Assembly: GCA_016933985.1 (NCBI GenBank)
Contig: JAFGTU010000131.1
Span: 1 to 5,894, forward strand
Source: Sedimentisphaerales bacterium
GTDB lineage: Bacteria; Planctomycetota; Phycisphaerae; Sedimentisphaerales; Anaerobacaceae
DNA length: 5,894 nt
Direction: 5' to 3'
Position 1 is the stretch's first letter. Each line of letters starts with the position of its first letter. The translations under genes were made by a program, and so were the position numbers. This document shows positions 1 to 5,894 of this stretch, in pieces. The notes under the pieces were generated by a model, which was given only the letters and a program-made list of their open reading frames with translations, did no database searches and had not been told where the DNA came from.

Positions 1-642
1 AACTTCGCCGATGACGAAGAGCTTCTGATTTTGGCGGCGAAGGCTGGGTGCAGAGGCGTCTTCATCGGGTTTGAGTCTCCAACGCCGGAAGGGCTTCGGG
101 AGATCGGCAAGAAATTCAACCTTCTTAAAGGACGGGATTTCCGCGCCTCAGTACGGTGGATACAACGGCACAACATTCTGGTAGTCGGCTCGTTTATCAT
201 CGGTTTGGACATAGACAAACCGGGCGTCGGCAAACGTATCGCCGAGGCAGCCAGTCAGTACGGCGTGGACAATCTCAACGCGCTGTTCTTGACTCCCTTG
301 CCCGGCACGAAACTGTGGGACCGGATGAAATCGGAGGACCGCATTGCCCTCAATAAATTCCCGGAAGACTGGAAATACTACACGCTCACCTTTCCCGTAG
401 CTCGGTATAAGCATTTGTCCCTGGACGGTATCATCGAAGAAATGCTGGCGTGCGACGGGGAATTCTATTCCATGCCGAGAATTCTGCGCAGAGCCTTGGG
501 TAATTTATGGCATCGCCGCCAGCCGCTGATCAGCTTGGTGGGAAATCTCTCATACAGAAGGAATCTCAGGCTGAACGGTAAGGCATACGCGAACCTGAAG
601 AGTTACTCGGATAACGGGCACAATGATCTTCGTGGGATTTGA
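1..642 (+). CDS. Radical SAM protein, probably B12-binding type, C-terminal part (cut by left edge)
   Basis: The frame is open from base 1 and ends at TGA 640-642, giving 213 visible residues. A TTG at 31 is only an internal codon, because the reading frame continues upstream with sensible sequence. Motifs seen (numbered from base 1): GVFIGFES at 19-26, the GFES strand typical of the radical SAM barrel; GSFIIGLDID at 63-72; and LTPLPGT at 97-103. Together these match the second half of the barrel in the BchE/HpnJ-like class that usually carries an N-terminal cobalamin-binding domain. The CxxxCxxC cluster motif and any B12 domain would lie upstream of the window. The tail (about 145-213) is basic and includes FYSMPRILRRAL, as is common C-terminally in this class. 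Family members often modify lipids, cofactors or natural products, but nothing visible fixes the substrate. gpsA follows after 40 bases, so cotranscription is likely. The fold class is fairly secure and the function unknown. Confidence 0.85.
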   Translation, partial: NFADDEELLILAAKAGCRGVFIGFESPTPEGLREIGKKFNLLKGRDFRASVRWIQRHNILVVGSFIIGLDIDKPGVGKRIAEAASQYGVDNLNALFLTPLPGTKLWDRMKSEDRIALNKFPEDWKYYTLTFPVARYKHLSLDGIIEEMLACDGEFYSMPRILRRALGNLWHRRQPLISLVGNLSYRRNLRLNGKAYANLKSYSDNGHNDLRGI

Positions 643-682
643 TTAAAACTGCTAACAATTGGGGTGGCTGATCGAATACGAT

Positions 683-1762
683 ATGTACGATACGCAATAC
701 CAGAGCATTTCAATAATAGGCGATGGCGGCATGGGGACCGTTCTGGCCGTCATCCTCTGCGAAAAGGCCCACGCCTTGCTCGCCCAGGCCGAGTGCGCCC
801 ACGAACCGCGGCAATACGCCCTGAAAGTCAAAATCTGGGGCTACGACGCAGACCAGTTGTCGCAGACGGCCCGCCGCCGGGAGAACAAGAAATTCCTCCC
901 CGGCCGCAAGATTCCCCAGGCCCTGATCTTCGAGCCGGACGACGCCAGAATAATGGCCGGCGCAGACCTGATTGTCTCCGCCGTCCCTTGCCAGTTTATG
1001 CGCAGCGTCTGGACCCGCCTGGCCGCTCACCTGCCTCCTTCGGTCCCGATAGTCTCGGTCGCCAAGGGCATCGAGAACGATACCCTCCTTCGCCCGACAC
1101 AAATCCTTTCTGATGTTTTAGGCAAAGCCGGCGGGCCGGCAGCGATGCACCTGGCCGTACTTTCAGGCCCGACTATTGCCGACGAGTTGGCCCGCAAGCT
1201 CCCCGCCACCGCCTGCGTGGCCTCCGACGACCAGCCCCTCGCAGAAAAAATCCAGCATACCTTCTCCGATGACGTCCCCTGGCTTAGGGTATATACAAAC
1301 GCCGACATTATCGGAGTGGAGCTGGCCGGCGCGATGAAGAATGTAATCGCCATCGCCGCCGGTCTGATCGACGGGACCGGACTCGGCGACAACGCAAAGG
1401 CCGCCCTCCTCACACGCGGCTTGGCCGAGATTACGCGCCTCGGCGTCGCAATGGGCGCAAATCCCCAGACATTCGCAGGACTGGCCGGCCTCGGAGATCT
1501 GGTGACTACCTGTATCTCGCCCACGGGGAGAAACCGCTCGTTCGGCGAAAGAATCGGCAGGGGACAAACCGTCCGCCAGGCCCACGATGCAACAGAATCC
1601 GTCGTAGAGGGAATCGCAACCTGCGAATCAGTAGTGGCCCTCGCCGATCGACACAAAATCGAAATGCCCATCACGCAGGCAATCTACCAGGTTCTCTTTG
1701 AAGAAAAGCCTCTAAACCAGGCCGTCGCAGACCTCATGTGCCGAGAGTTGAAGCCCGAATAG
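683..1762 (+). CDS. gpsA: NAD(P)-dependent glycerol-3-phosphate dehydrogenase
   Basis: This cytoplasmic enzyme reduces dihydroxyacetone phosphate to sn-glycerol 3-phosphate, the backbone of bacterial phospholipids. The ATG at 683 gives 359 residues. The frame also allows TTG at 659, but neither start has a clear Shine-Dalgarno; 683 is preferred as an ATG lying 12 residues before the nucleotide-binding motif. Seen: GxGxxG loop GDGGMG at 13-18; VAKGIE with Lys128; SGPT, the usual motif after the Rossmann domain; GAMKNV with the expected catalytic Lys219; GLGDN followed by KAALLTRG; and GLGDLVTTC with Asp272 and Thr276, followed by GRNR with Arg283. These match the catalytic and substrate-phosphate residues known from this family (Lys204, Asp260, Thr264 and Arg269 in human GPD1). 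The protein is somewhat longer than usual (about 330-340) because about 17 extra residues lie between the first Rossmann helix and the second strand (around 29-47). No residue essential for activity is missing. Confidence 0.96.
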   Translation: MYDTQYQSISIIGDGGMGTVLAVILCEKAHALLAQAECAHEPRQYALKVKIWGYDADQLSQTARRRENKKFLPGRKIPQALIFEPDDARIMAGADLIVSAVPCQFMRSVWTRLAAHLPPSVPIVSVAKGIENDTLLRPTQILSDVLGKAGGPAAMHLAVLSGPTIADELARKLPATACVASDDQPLAEKIQHTFSDDVPWLRVYTNADIIGVELAGAMKNVIAIAAGLIDGTGLGDNAKAALLTRGLAEITRLGVAMGANPQTFAGLAGLGDLVTTCISPTGRNRSFGERIGRGQTVRQAHDATESVVEGIATCESVVALADRHKIEMPITQAIYQVLFEEKPLNQAVADLMCRELKPE

Positions 1763-1789
1763 TGCCCCAGCCCTCAGAAAATGTATCAA

Positions 1790-1811
1790 TTTCCCCGCCT
1801 TACGGCGGAAA
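1790..1811 (+). terminator. Weak hairpin after gpsA, possible terminator
   Basis: CCGCC at 1795-1799 pairs with GGCGG at 1804-1808 around a TTAC loop. TTT at 1790-1792 can pair with AAA at 1809-1811 if CC at 1793-1794 bulges. It lies 28 bases after the gpsA stop, a normal place for a 3' end. No T-tract follows, so it is not a convincing intrinsic terminator. It may only protect the mRNA end. Confidence 0.3.
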
Positions 1812-1856
1812 CTCCCGGAACTTATGTGAAAAATCACGAATTTGGCGTTTTTCGGC

Positions 1857-1886
1857 TGGAAAAGTCCCCGACAACTTGGTAAAATA
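1857..1886 (+). promoter_or_regulatory. Candidate sigma-70-type promoter with extended -10 for the large secreted-protein gene
   Basis: TAAAAT at 1881-1886 differs from TATAAT at one position and is preceded by TG at 1878-1879, the extended -10 arrangement. A 4/6 match to the -35 box (TGGAAA, 1857-1862) lies 18 bases upstream. Transcription would start near 1893 and leave a leader of about 190 nt before the ATG at 2081. The boxes were found by eye, and planctomycete promoters are not well defined. Confidence 0.35.
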
Positions 1887-1895
1887 GGGAACTAC

Positions 1896-1992
1896 AGGTC
1901 TGGCAGTCGGGACCCTGATGACGGAATCGCAGTCTCGCCGGGCAGCCCTGGTATTTTGGAGTTTGGCTTATCAGTGCGTCCATACCACTGAT
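1896..1992 (+). promoter_or_regulatory. Structured 5' leader with three predicted hairpins
   Basis: The gap between gpsA and the large gene is 318 bases and contains no supported ORF. Downstream of the candidate promoter three hairpins can be drawn. CAGGTC 1896-1901 pairs with GACCCTG 1912-1918, with one bulged C. CCGGG 1938-1942 pairs with CCTGG 1947-1951, including one G-U pair, and is followed by TATTTT. ATCAGTG 1970-1976 pairs perfectly with CACTGAT 1986-1992 around a 9-nt loop. I do not recognise a known riboswitch consensus. The leader could control expression of the secreted protein or just stabilise the mRNA. Confidence 0.3.
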
Positions 1993-2067
1993 TGCTGCAG
2001 ATCTGGGTGTGCTGGAAGAAAGATGCATTGCATGAGAATAGAAGATGTTACCAATTGACGGGGGCCA

Positions 2068-2074
2068 AAGGAGA
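2068..2074 (+). promoter_or_regulatory. Shine-Dalgarno site fixing the start of the large gene
   Basis: AAGGAGA ends 6 bases before the ATG at 2081, an ideal ribosome-binding site. It decides against the in-frame ATG at 2045, which would place 12 non-signal residues before the hydrophobic segment. Starting at 2081 puts a standard signal peptide at the N-terminus. Confidence 0.8.
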
Positions 2075-2080
2075 ATCGCA

Positions 2081-5000
2081 ATGTGTGAAAAGCGAATTAG
2101 TCTGGTTGTATCGGTCTTGATACTGGGCCTGCTGATTGCAGGCAATGCTTTCGGCACTGTTATCGACCGGAGAATCGACAACGATGACGACGACGCCGAG
2201 CAGATTGTCGGCGGTGCGGCGGACACGACCAGCAGCGACCTGGAGTTGCCCTATGAGGAGCCCAACCAGGTGAACCTGCAGGTGGCGGGGATGCGCTTCA
2301 GGGATATTCCAGTTCCGCAAGGCGCGCCGATTGTCTCTGCATACATTCAGTTTCAGGTCGATGAGACCAAAGCCGGCGATCAGCCCGTGAATCTGATAAT
2401 TGACGGCGAGCTTGCCCTCGATGCGCAAGATTTCGCTTCCTGGGCCGAGATTGAGGACAGGCCACGAACGTCGGCGAGAGTTTCCTGGTCGGTCCCCAAT
2501 TGGACGACCGCCAACCAACAAGGTGCGGATCAGCGCAGTGGCGATCTTACGGCGATAATCCGGGAGATAGTGAATCAGCCAAGCTGGGTTCCCGGAAATG
2601 CAATCGTTTTGATTATCTCCGACGATCCGGCAAACCCCTCCCAGGGCGTCCGATGCGCCGAGGCTCATGACGGCAGCACAAGCGGCGCGCCCATGCTCCA
2701 TATCGAGTACTTAACGGCCTGGGCCTCGCAGCCCCAGCCGGCTGACGGCCAGTTCATTAATTCGCTCTCCGTCCTCCTTTCCTGGGCCCGCGGCGACTAT
2801 CGCTGGGCAAGCCATGTCTATTTCGGCGATAACCGCGCAAACGTAGAGGCCGGCACCGGAGGAACCGATAAGGGCTTGACCTATCGAAACACCTATCCCC
2901 TCGCCGGACTCCTGCCCGAAACAACTTATTATTGGAAAATCGACGAAGTCAACAACACCCACCCCGATAGTCCATGGGTGGGCGAAATCTGGTCCTTTAC
3001 AACCATGTCCGATAAGGCCACGAACCCCGATCCTGCCGACGGCGCCGTAAACGTGCTAAAAAATGTCACTCTGAGCTGGGATGCCGGCATGGACATGGAC
3101 CACCAGAATATATTTATCGGCACGAACTACAACACCGTCCTGAATGCGACGACGCCCACAGCTAATACCACCGCCACAAGCTGGGATCCGAATGGTCTTG
3201 TTGTCAACGGACAGACGTACTATTGGCGAATCGACACTTATGATACATCCGCTGGATCGCACAAAGGCCCGGTCTGGAGCTTCTCGACCATGCCGGCAAT
3301 ACCGATAGACGATCCCAACCTTATCGGATGGTGGACTTTCGAGGAGCAATCGGGTTCCTATGCGATAGACCGCTCCGGCCATGATAATGTTGGAATATTC
3401 GTCGGCGATCCACAGCGGCTGGCCGGTTATGACGGCAAAGCACTCGATCTCGACGGAGACGACTTCATGCGAATTGACGACGTTGCCGACGACGTCACGA
3501 GCAGCAATGTTACGCTAAGCGCATGGGTCAAGACGACGGTCGCCAACAGCGATTGGTATGCCTGCAATGAAGCCACCGGCAGCGGAAACGTGCTGATATT
3601 CGCAATTGTAGGCGGACAGCCGGCCGTCCTCGATGCTAACAACGCTTATGAAGGCCTACCGACCACCGCCGTAAACGACGGCCTCTGGCACATGCTGACT
3701 TATGTCTGCGACGGAGCAACCGGATACATCTACGTTGACGGCGTCCTGCGGAACACGCACGAGGCCCAAATTAACTTCAGCCCCGACGACCGATGGTCGC
3801 TCGGACAGGAATGGGATAGTGCCACCCCAACGGAGTTCCTCACCGGAACAATCGACGATGTGAGGCTCTACAACAAGCCCCTCACCGAGATCGAAATCCG
3901 TGATGTCATGCGGATCAATGCAGATCGTGCTTGGAACCCGAGCCCGCAGCAGGGCGCAACGCCAACACTCGGTGAATTCCTCAGGCTGGAGTGGTCCTCC
4001 GGAGAGGGGGCGACAAGGCACGATGTCTATTTCGGAACCAACCCACAGGCCGTCGCATCTGCCGATACCGTAAATACTCTCGCAGTGTATAAGGGCAGAC
4101 GAATCACGCCTAACTTTGACCCCGGCGACCTGGAGCTCGGCACGACCTACTTCTGGAGAATCGACGAAGTCAAATCCGATCTGAGCATCACAAAAGGTGT
4201 TCTATGGAGCTTCAAGATCGAGGACTTTCTCGTGGTCGACGACTTCGAGAGTTATGTTGCCTGGGGCTTGCCGGGCGACCAGGTATATGAAATCTGGCGG
4301 GACGCCTTCGGCGACTGCTCTCCGGGCAACGGCAACAGCACCGGCGCGGTCCTGACGGAGAATCCGGATCCTCCGGGACCGGCGATGGACGGCCAGTCGG
4401 TGAAGTATGATTTCGACAACGACGGCATGATCTATAATCTTTGCACTTCGAGCCAGGCGCCCGTGACAAACTTGTATTCGAGGATTGAGGCTCAGACAGC
4501 CAATTTGCCCTCCGGCATAGGCTCGGATTGGACAGTAACTGGCGCAAAGGCCCTGTCAATGAGGTTCTATGGCCGGCCCGGAAACGCCATGACCGAGGTG
4601 CTCTGGACACAGTTGCGGGACGCCGGCGGCTACGGCCAGAAGGTATTCTACGGCGACTTCGCGGGAGAAAGCCTCCAGGACTTCAATGAAGCCTCATGGC
4701 ACGACTGGGACATCGACTTGGCCGATTTTGAGGTGGACCTTGCCCACGTTGTCAGCATCGTAATCGGCATCGGCCAGGAGGGTTCCGCCTCGCCCGGCGG
4801 CATGGGGACGCTGTATTTCGACGACATTCGGCTGTACGCCCCCAGGTTTATGCCGGAGCATCTGACGCCCAGGCCCACAGACTACGTCTTCGACGGAATC
4901 GTCGATTACCTCGACCTGACCGTAATGATCGAAGACTGGCTCATGACCGACTATTCCGCCGATCCGCTTATCGCCTGGTACAAGCTCGACGGCAACGCCG

Positions 5001-5704
5001 ACGACAGCAGCGCCAACGCCTTCCACGGAACCTTGATGAATAATCCGACATTTGCAGCAGGCGCCGGCGACATCGGCATGGCCATCGACTGCAACGACGC
5101 CGACGACGACCAGTACGTCGATACCGACGTAAATGCTGTAGATATGGGCCTCGCCGGACGCGCACCCAGGACAATAACATCCTGGGTTTCCGTCCGCAGC
5201 TTCAATAGTGCGGGAGTATATGAGATGGGCACCGACAGCGACGGTCGGGAATTTGTCCTTCGCGTTCGCAGTTCCGTAGGCCAGTGGCAGGCCCGGTACG
5301 GAGGCAATGTTTATCACACAATCACAGGCCTCGATACGCGGGGCGATTGGACCCATTTTGCGCAGGTATATACCGGCGGCCACAGCCACGTTTACGTCAA
5401 CGGCGAGCTGAGGTCGAGCATGGCCGTCAGGCTCGATACCGGAACGGACAAAGAATTCCACATAGCCAGGTGGAACAACAACTACTTTGACGGCCTGATT
5501 GACGATGTGCGAATATACAACAAGGCCCTGACCGAGGCGGAAATCGCAAGCGTCATGGCAGGCGGAACGGCCGTTGCCCAATACCATCCCGTCCCGTCCC
5601 CCATGAACCTGACGGACCCGGAAGCCGCCGGCTCAAGGGCCGTCAACTTCGCCGATTTCGCCGTCTTTATGGATGAATGGGCGCAAAAGCAGTTCTGGCC
5701 GTAG
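2081..5704 (+). CDS. Large secreted modular protein: beta-sandwich, FN3-like x3, LamG-like x2, split dockerin-like motif
   Basis: The product has 1207 residues. A signal peptide (1-25) has a KR charge, a hydrophobic core and a likely AFG|T cleavage; it has no lipobox. Approximate order: 26-210, an acidic-start beta-sandwich like the DNRLRE/CBM96-type modules (ends in LHIEY); 214-309 and 310-404, FN3-like modules each ending in WSF-[TS]-TM; 410-612, LamG/concanavalin-like, with WW 417-418, WH 536-537, YVDG 551-554 and IDDVRLYN near 591-598; 613-714, a third FN3-like module; 716-920, a sandwich opening with VVDDFESY (718-725) and closing with YFDDIRLY (912-919); 934-954, a dockerin-like half; 962-1162, a second LamG (W1090, YVNG 1105-1108, IDDVRIYN); 1188-1207, a second dockerin-like half ending in FWP. 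No catalytic domain or transmembrane anchor is visible. LamG and FN3 modules usually bind glycans or proteins, so a binding or scaffold role outside the cytoplasm is inferred. A terminator follows the stop codon. Confidence 0.95.
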   Translation: MCEKRISLVVSVLILGLLIAGNAFGTVIDRRIDNDDDDAEQIVGGAADTTSSDLELPYEEPNQVNLQVAGMRFRDIPVPQGAPIVSAYIQFQVDETKAGDQPVNLIIDGELALDAQDFASWAEIEDRPRTSARVSWSVPNWTTANQQGADQRSGDLTAIIREIVNQPSWVPGNAIVLIISDDPANPSQGVRCAEAHDGSTSGAPMLHIEYLTAWASQPQPADGQFINSLSVLLSWARGDYRWASHVYFGDNRANVEAGTGGTDKGLTYRNTYPLAGLLPETTYYWKIDEVNNTHPDSPWVGEIWSFTTMSDKATNPDPADGAVNVLKNVTLSWDAGMDMDHQNIFIGTNYNTVLNATTPTANTTATSWDPNGLVVNGQTYYWRIDTYDTSAGSHKGPVWSFSTMPAIPIDDPNLIGWWTFEEQSGSYAIDRSGHDNVGIFVGDPQRLAGYDGKALDLDGDDFMRIDDVADDVTSSNVTLSAWVKTTVANSDWYACNEATGSGNVLIFAIVGGQPAVLDANNAYEGLPTTAVNDGLWHMLTYVCDGATGYIYVDGVLRNTHEAQINFSPDDRWSLGQEWDSATPTEFLTGTIDDVRLYNKPLTEIEIRDVMRINADRAWNPSPQQGATPTLGEFLRLEWSSGEGATRHDVYFGTNPQAVASADTVNTLAVYKGRRITPNFDPGDLELGTTYFWRIDEVKSDLSITKGVLWSFKIEDFLVVDDFESYVAWGLPGDQVYEIWRDAFGDCSPGNGNSTGAVLTENPDPPGPAMDGQSVKYDFDNDGMIYNLCTSSQAPVTNLYSRIEAQTANLPSGIGSDWTVTGAKALSMRFYGRPGNAMTEVLWTQLRDAGGYGQKVFYGDFAGESLQDFNEASWHDWDIDLADFEVDLAHVVSIVIGIGQEGSASPGGMGTLYFDDIRLYAPRFMPEHLTPRPTDYVFDGIVDYLDLTVMIEDWLMTDYSADPLIAWYKLDGNADDSSANAFHGTLMNNPTFAAGAGDIGMAIDCNDADDDQYVDTDVNAVDMGLAGRAPRTITSWVSVRSFNSAGVYEMGTDSDGREFVLRVRSSVGQWQARYGGNVYHTITGLDTRGDWTHFAQVYTGGHSHVYVNGELRSSMAVRLDTGTDKEFHIARWNNNYFDGLIDDVRIYNKALTEAEIASVMAGGTAVAQYHPVPSPMNLTDPEAAGSRAVNFADFAVFMDEWAQKQFWP

Positions 5705-5734
5705 AAAACAACCGGCCCGCGCCGCCGATGTTTT
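5705..5734 (+). terminator. Candidate intrinsic terminator after the large gene
   Basis: The hairpin begins on the base after the stop codon. AAAACA 5705-5710 pairs with TGTTTT 5729-5734, and an inner GC core CGGC 5713-5716 pairs with GCCG 5724-5727 around a 7-nt loop. The T-run forms the 3' arm and the A-run the 5' arm, so it could act in both directions. The T-run is short (four after a G), so efficiency is uncertain. Confidence 0.55.
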
Positions 5735-5747
5735 GGAATATTTATCC

Positions 5748-5775
5748 TTGAATTGCGGTCACTCGTCGCTAAAAT
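5748..5775 (+). promoter_or_regulatory. Candidate promoter for a gene beyond the right edge
   Basis: TTGAAT (5748-5753, 4/6 to TTGACA) and TAAAAT (5770-5775, 5/6 to TATAAT) are separated by 16 bases. They lie just past the candidate terminator, where a new transcription unit would begin. No secure start codon follows before the window ends. Confidence 0.35.
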
Positions 5776-5851
5776 CTCACCGTGCGGAGTCGGACTGGAT
5801 TGTTTTGGGAGGATGGGAATACTCTAACACCTGAAAAGAACTAACAAGGGC

Positions 5852-5863
5852 CACGGCGCCGTG
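5852..5863. repeat. 12-bp perfect palindrome near the right edge
   Basis: CACGGCGCCGTG reads the same on both strands. It lies about 77 bases downstream of the candidate -10 box and overlaps a GTG (5861) that opens a frame to the window end. It could be an operator half-site pair, an RNA hairpin that hides a start codon, or chance in GC-rich DNA. The rest of 5735-5894 shows nothing else I can support. Confidence 0.4.
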
Positions 5864-5894
5864 CGCGAGAAAGCCAAAACTATTCAATACATCA

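Noticed and set aside
1027..1674. 215-codon open frame on the minus strand within gpsA
   Set aside because: It is the antisense shadow of a GC-rich gene with strong family motifs on the + strand. Its translation resembles no known protein.
1916..1922. CTGATGA, the hammerhead ribozyme core sequence, in the leader
   Set aside because: A hammerhead also needs a GAAA joined to stems II and III at defined positions. No GAAA lies in a compatible place, and CTG here pairs in the first leader hairpin.
1963..1977. TTTGGC followed by TGC, resembling a sigma-54 promoter
   Set aside because: The spacing between the GG and GC elements is one base short of the strict consensus, and the flanking bases match poorly.
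2045..2080. Upstream in-frame ATG as start of the large protein
   Set aside because: No Shine-Dalgarno precedes it, and it would put 12 residues ahead of a good signal peptide. The ATG at 2081 has an ideal AAGGAGA.
1834..2226. 130-codon minus-strand open frame across the intergenic gap
   Set aside because: It overlaps the signal-peptide region of the large gene, the translation is Ser/Ile-rich with no domain, and no ribosome site supports it.
4694..5587. 297-codon open frame on the minus strand within the large gene
   Set aside because: It is opposite the VDDFESY-type, dockerin-like and LamG2 regions, which are clearly coding on the + strand. Repeated GV/VV runs are what reverse-complemented Asp/Thr-rich coding gives.
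5861..5894. GTG-started open frame running off the right edge (VREKAKTIQYI)
   Set aside because: Only 11 codons are visible; the AAGGG 10 bases upstream is a weak ribosome site, and the sequence has no recognisable family. It could be a real gene start, but it is not supportable from this window.

Overview
The window most resembles a fragment of a planctomycete genome, probably class Phycisphaerae. The main evidence is a 1207-residue secreted protein made of fibronectin-III-like modules, LamG/concanavalin-like modules, a VDDFESY-type beta-sandwich and dockerin-like motifs, ending in a W-x5-WP tail. From memory of the family, this mix is typical of the very large secreted-protein sets of Phycisphaerae. 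No database search was possible, so the taxonomic call is an inference.

Layout, all genes on the + strand: (1) bases 1-642 hold the C-terminal part of a radical SAM protein, probably of the B12-binding class, cut by the left edge. (2) Bases 683-1762 encode NAD(P)-dependent glycerol-3-phosphate dehydrogenase (gpsA), which keeps its catalytic residues but has about 17 extra residues in its Rossmann fold. It follows the radical SAM gene closely enough to share a transcript. (3) Bases 1763-2080 are a 318-base non-coding gap with a weak hairpin after gpsA, a candidate extended -10 promoter, a leader of about 190 nt containing three predicted hairpins, and a strong Shine-Dalgarno. (4) Bases 2081-5704 encode the large modular secreted protein. 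(5) Bases 5705-5894 contain a good candidate terminator directly after the stop codon, a candidate promoter, and a 12-bp perfect palindrome near the right edge. I see no secure gene in this last stretch.

The first two genes are housekeeping or metabolic in flavour: gpsA makes the glycerol-3-phosphate backbone of membrane lipids, and the radical SAM enzyme's substrate is unknown. The large gene is probably a separate transcription unit whose product works outside the cytoplasm in binding or assembly, because no catalytic domain is recognisable in it.

I found no tRNA or rRNA gene, CRISPR array, insertion sequence or defence system. The most interesting feature is that two matching dockerin-like half-motifs in the large protein are about 247 residues apart, with a whole LamG domain between them. 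Next come the structured leader of that gene and the insertion in GpsA.
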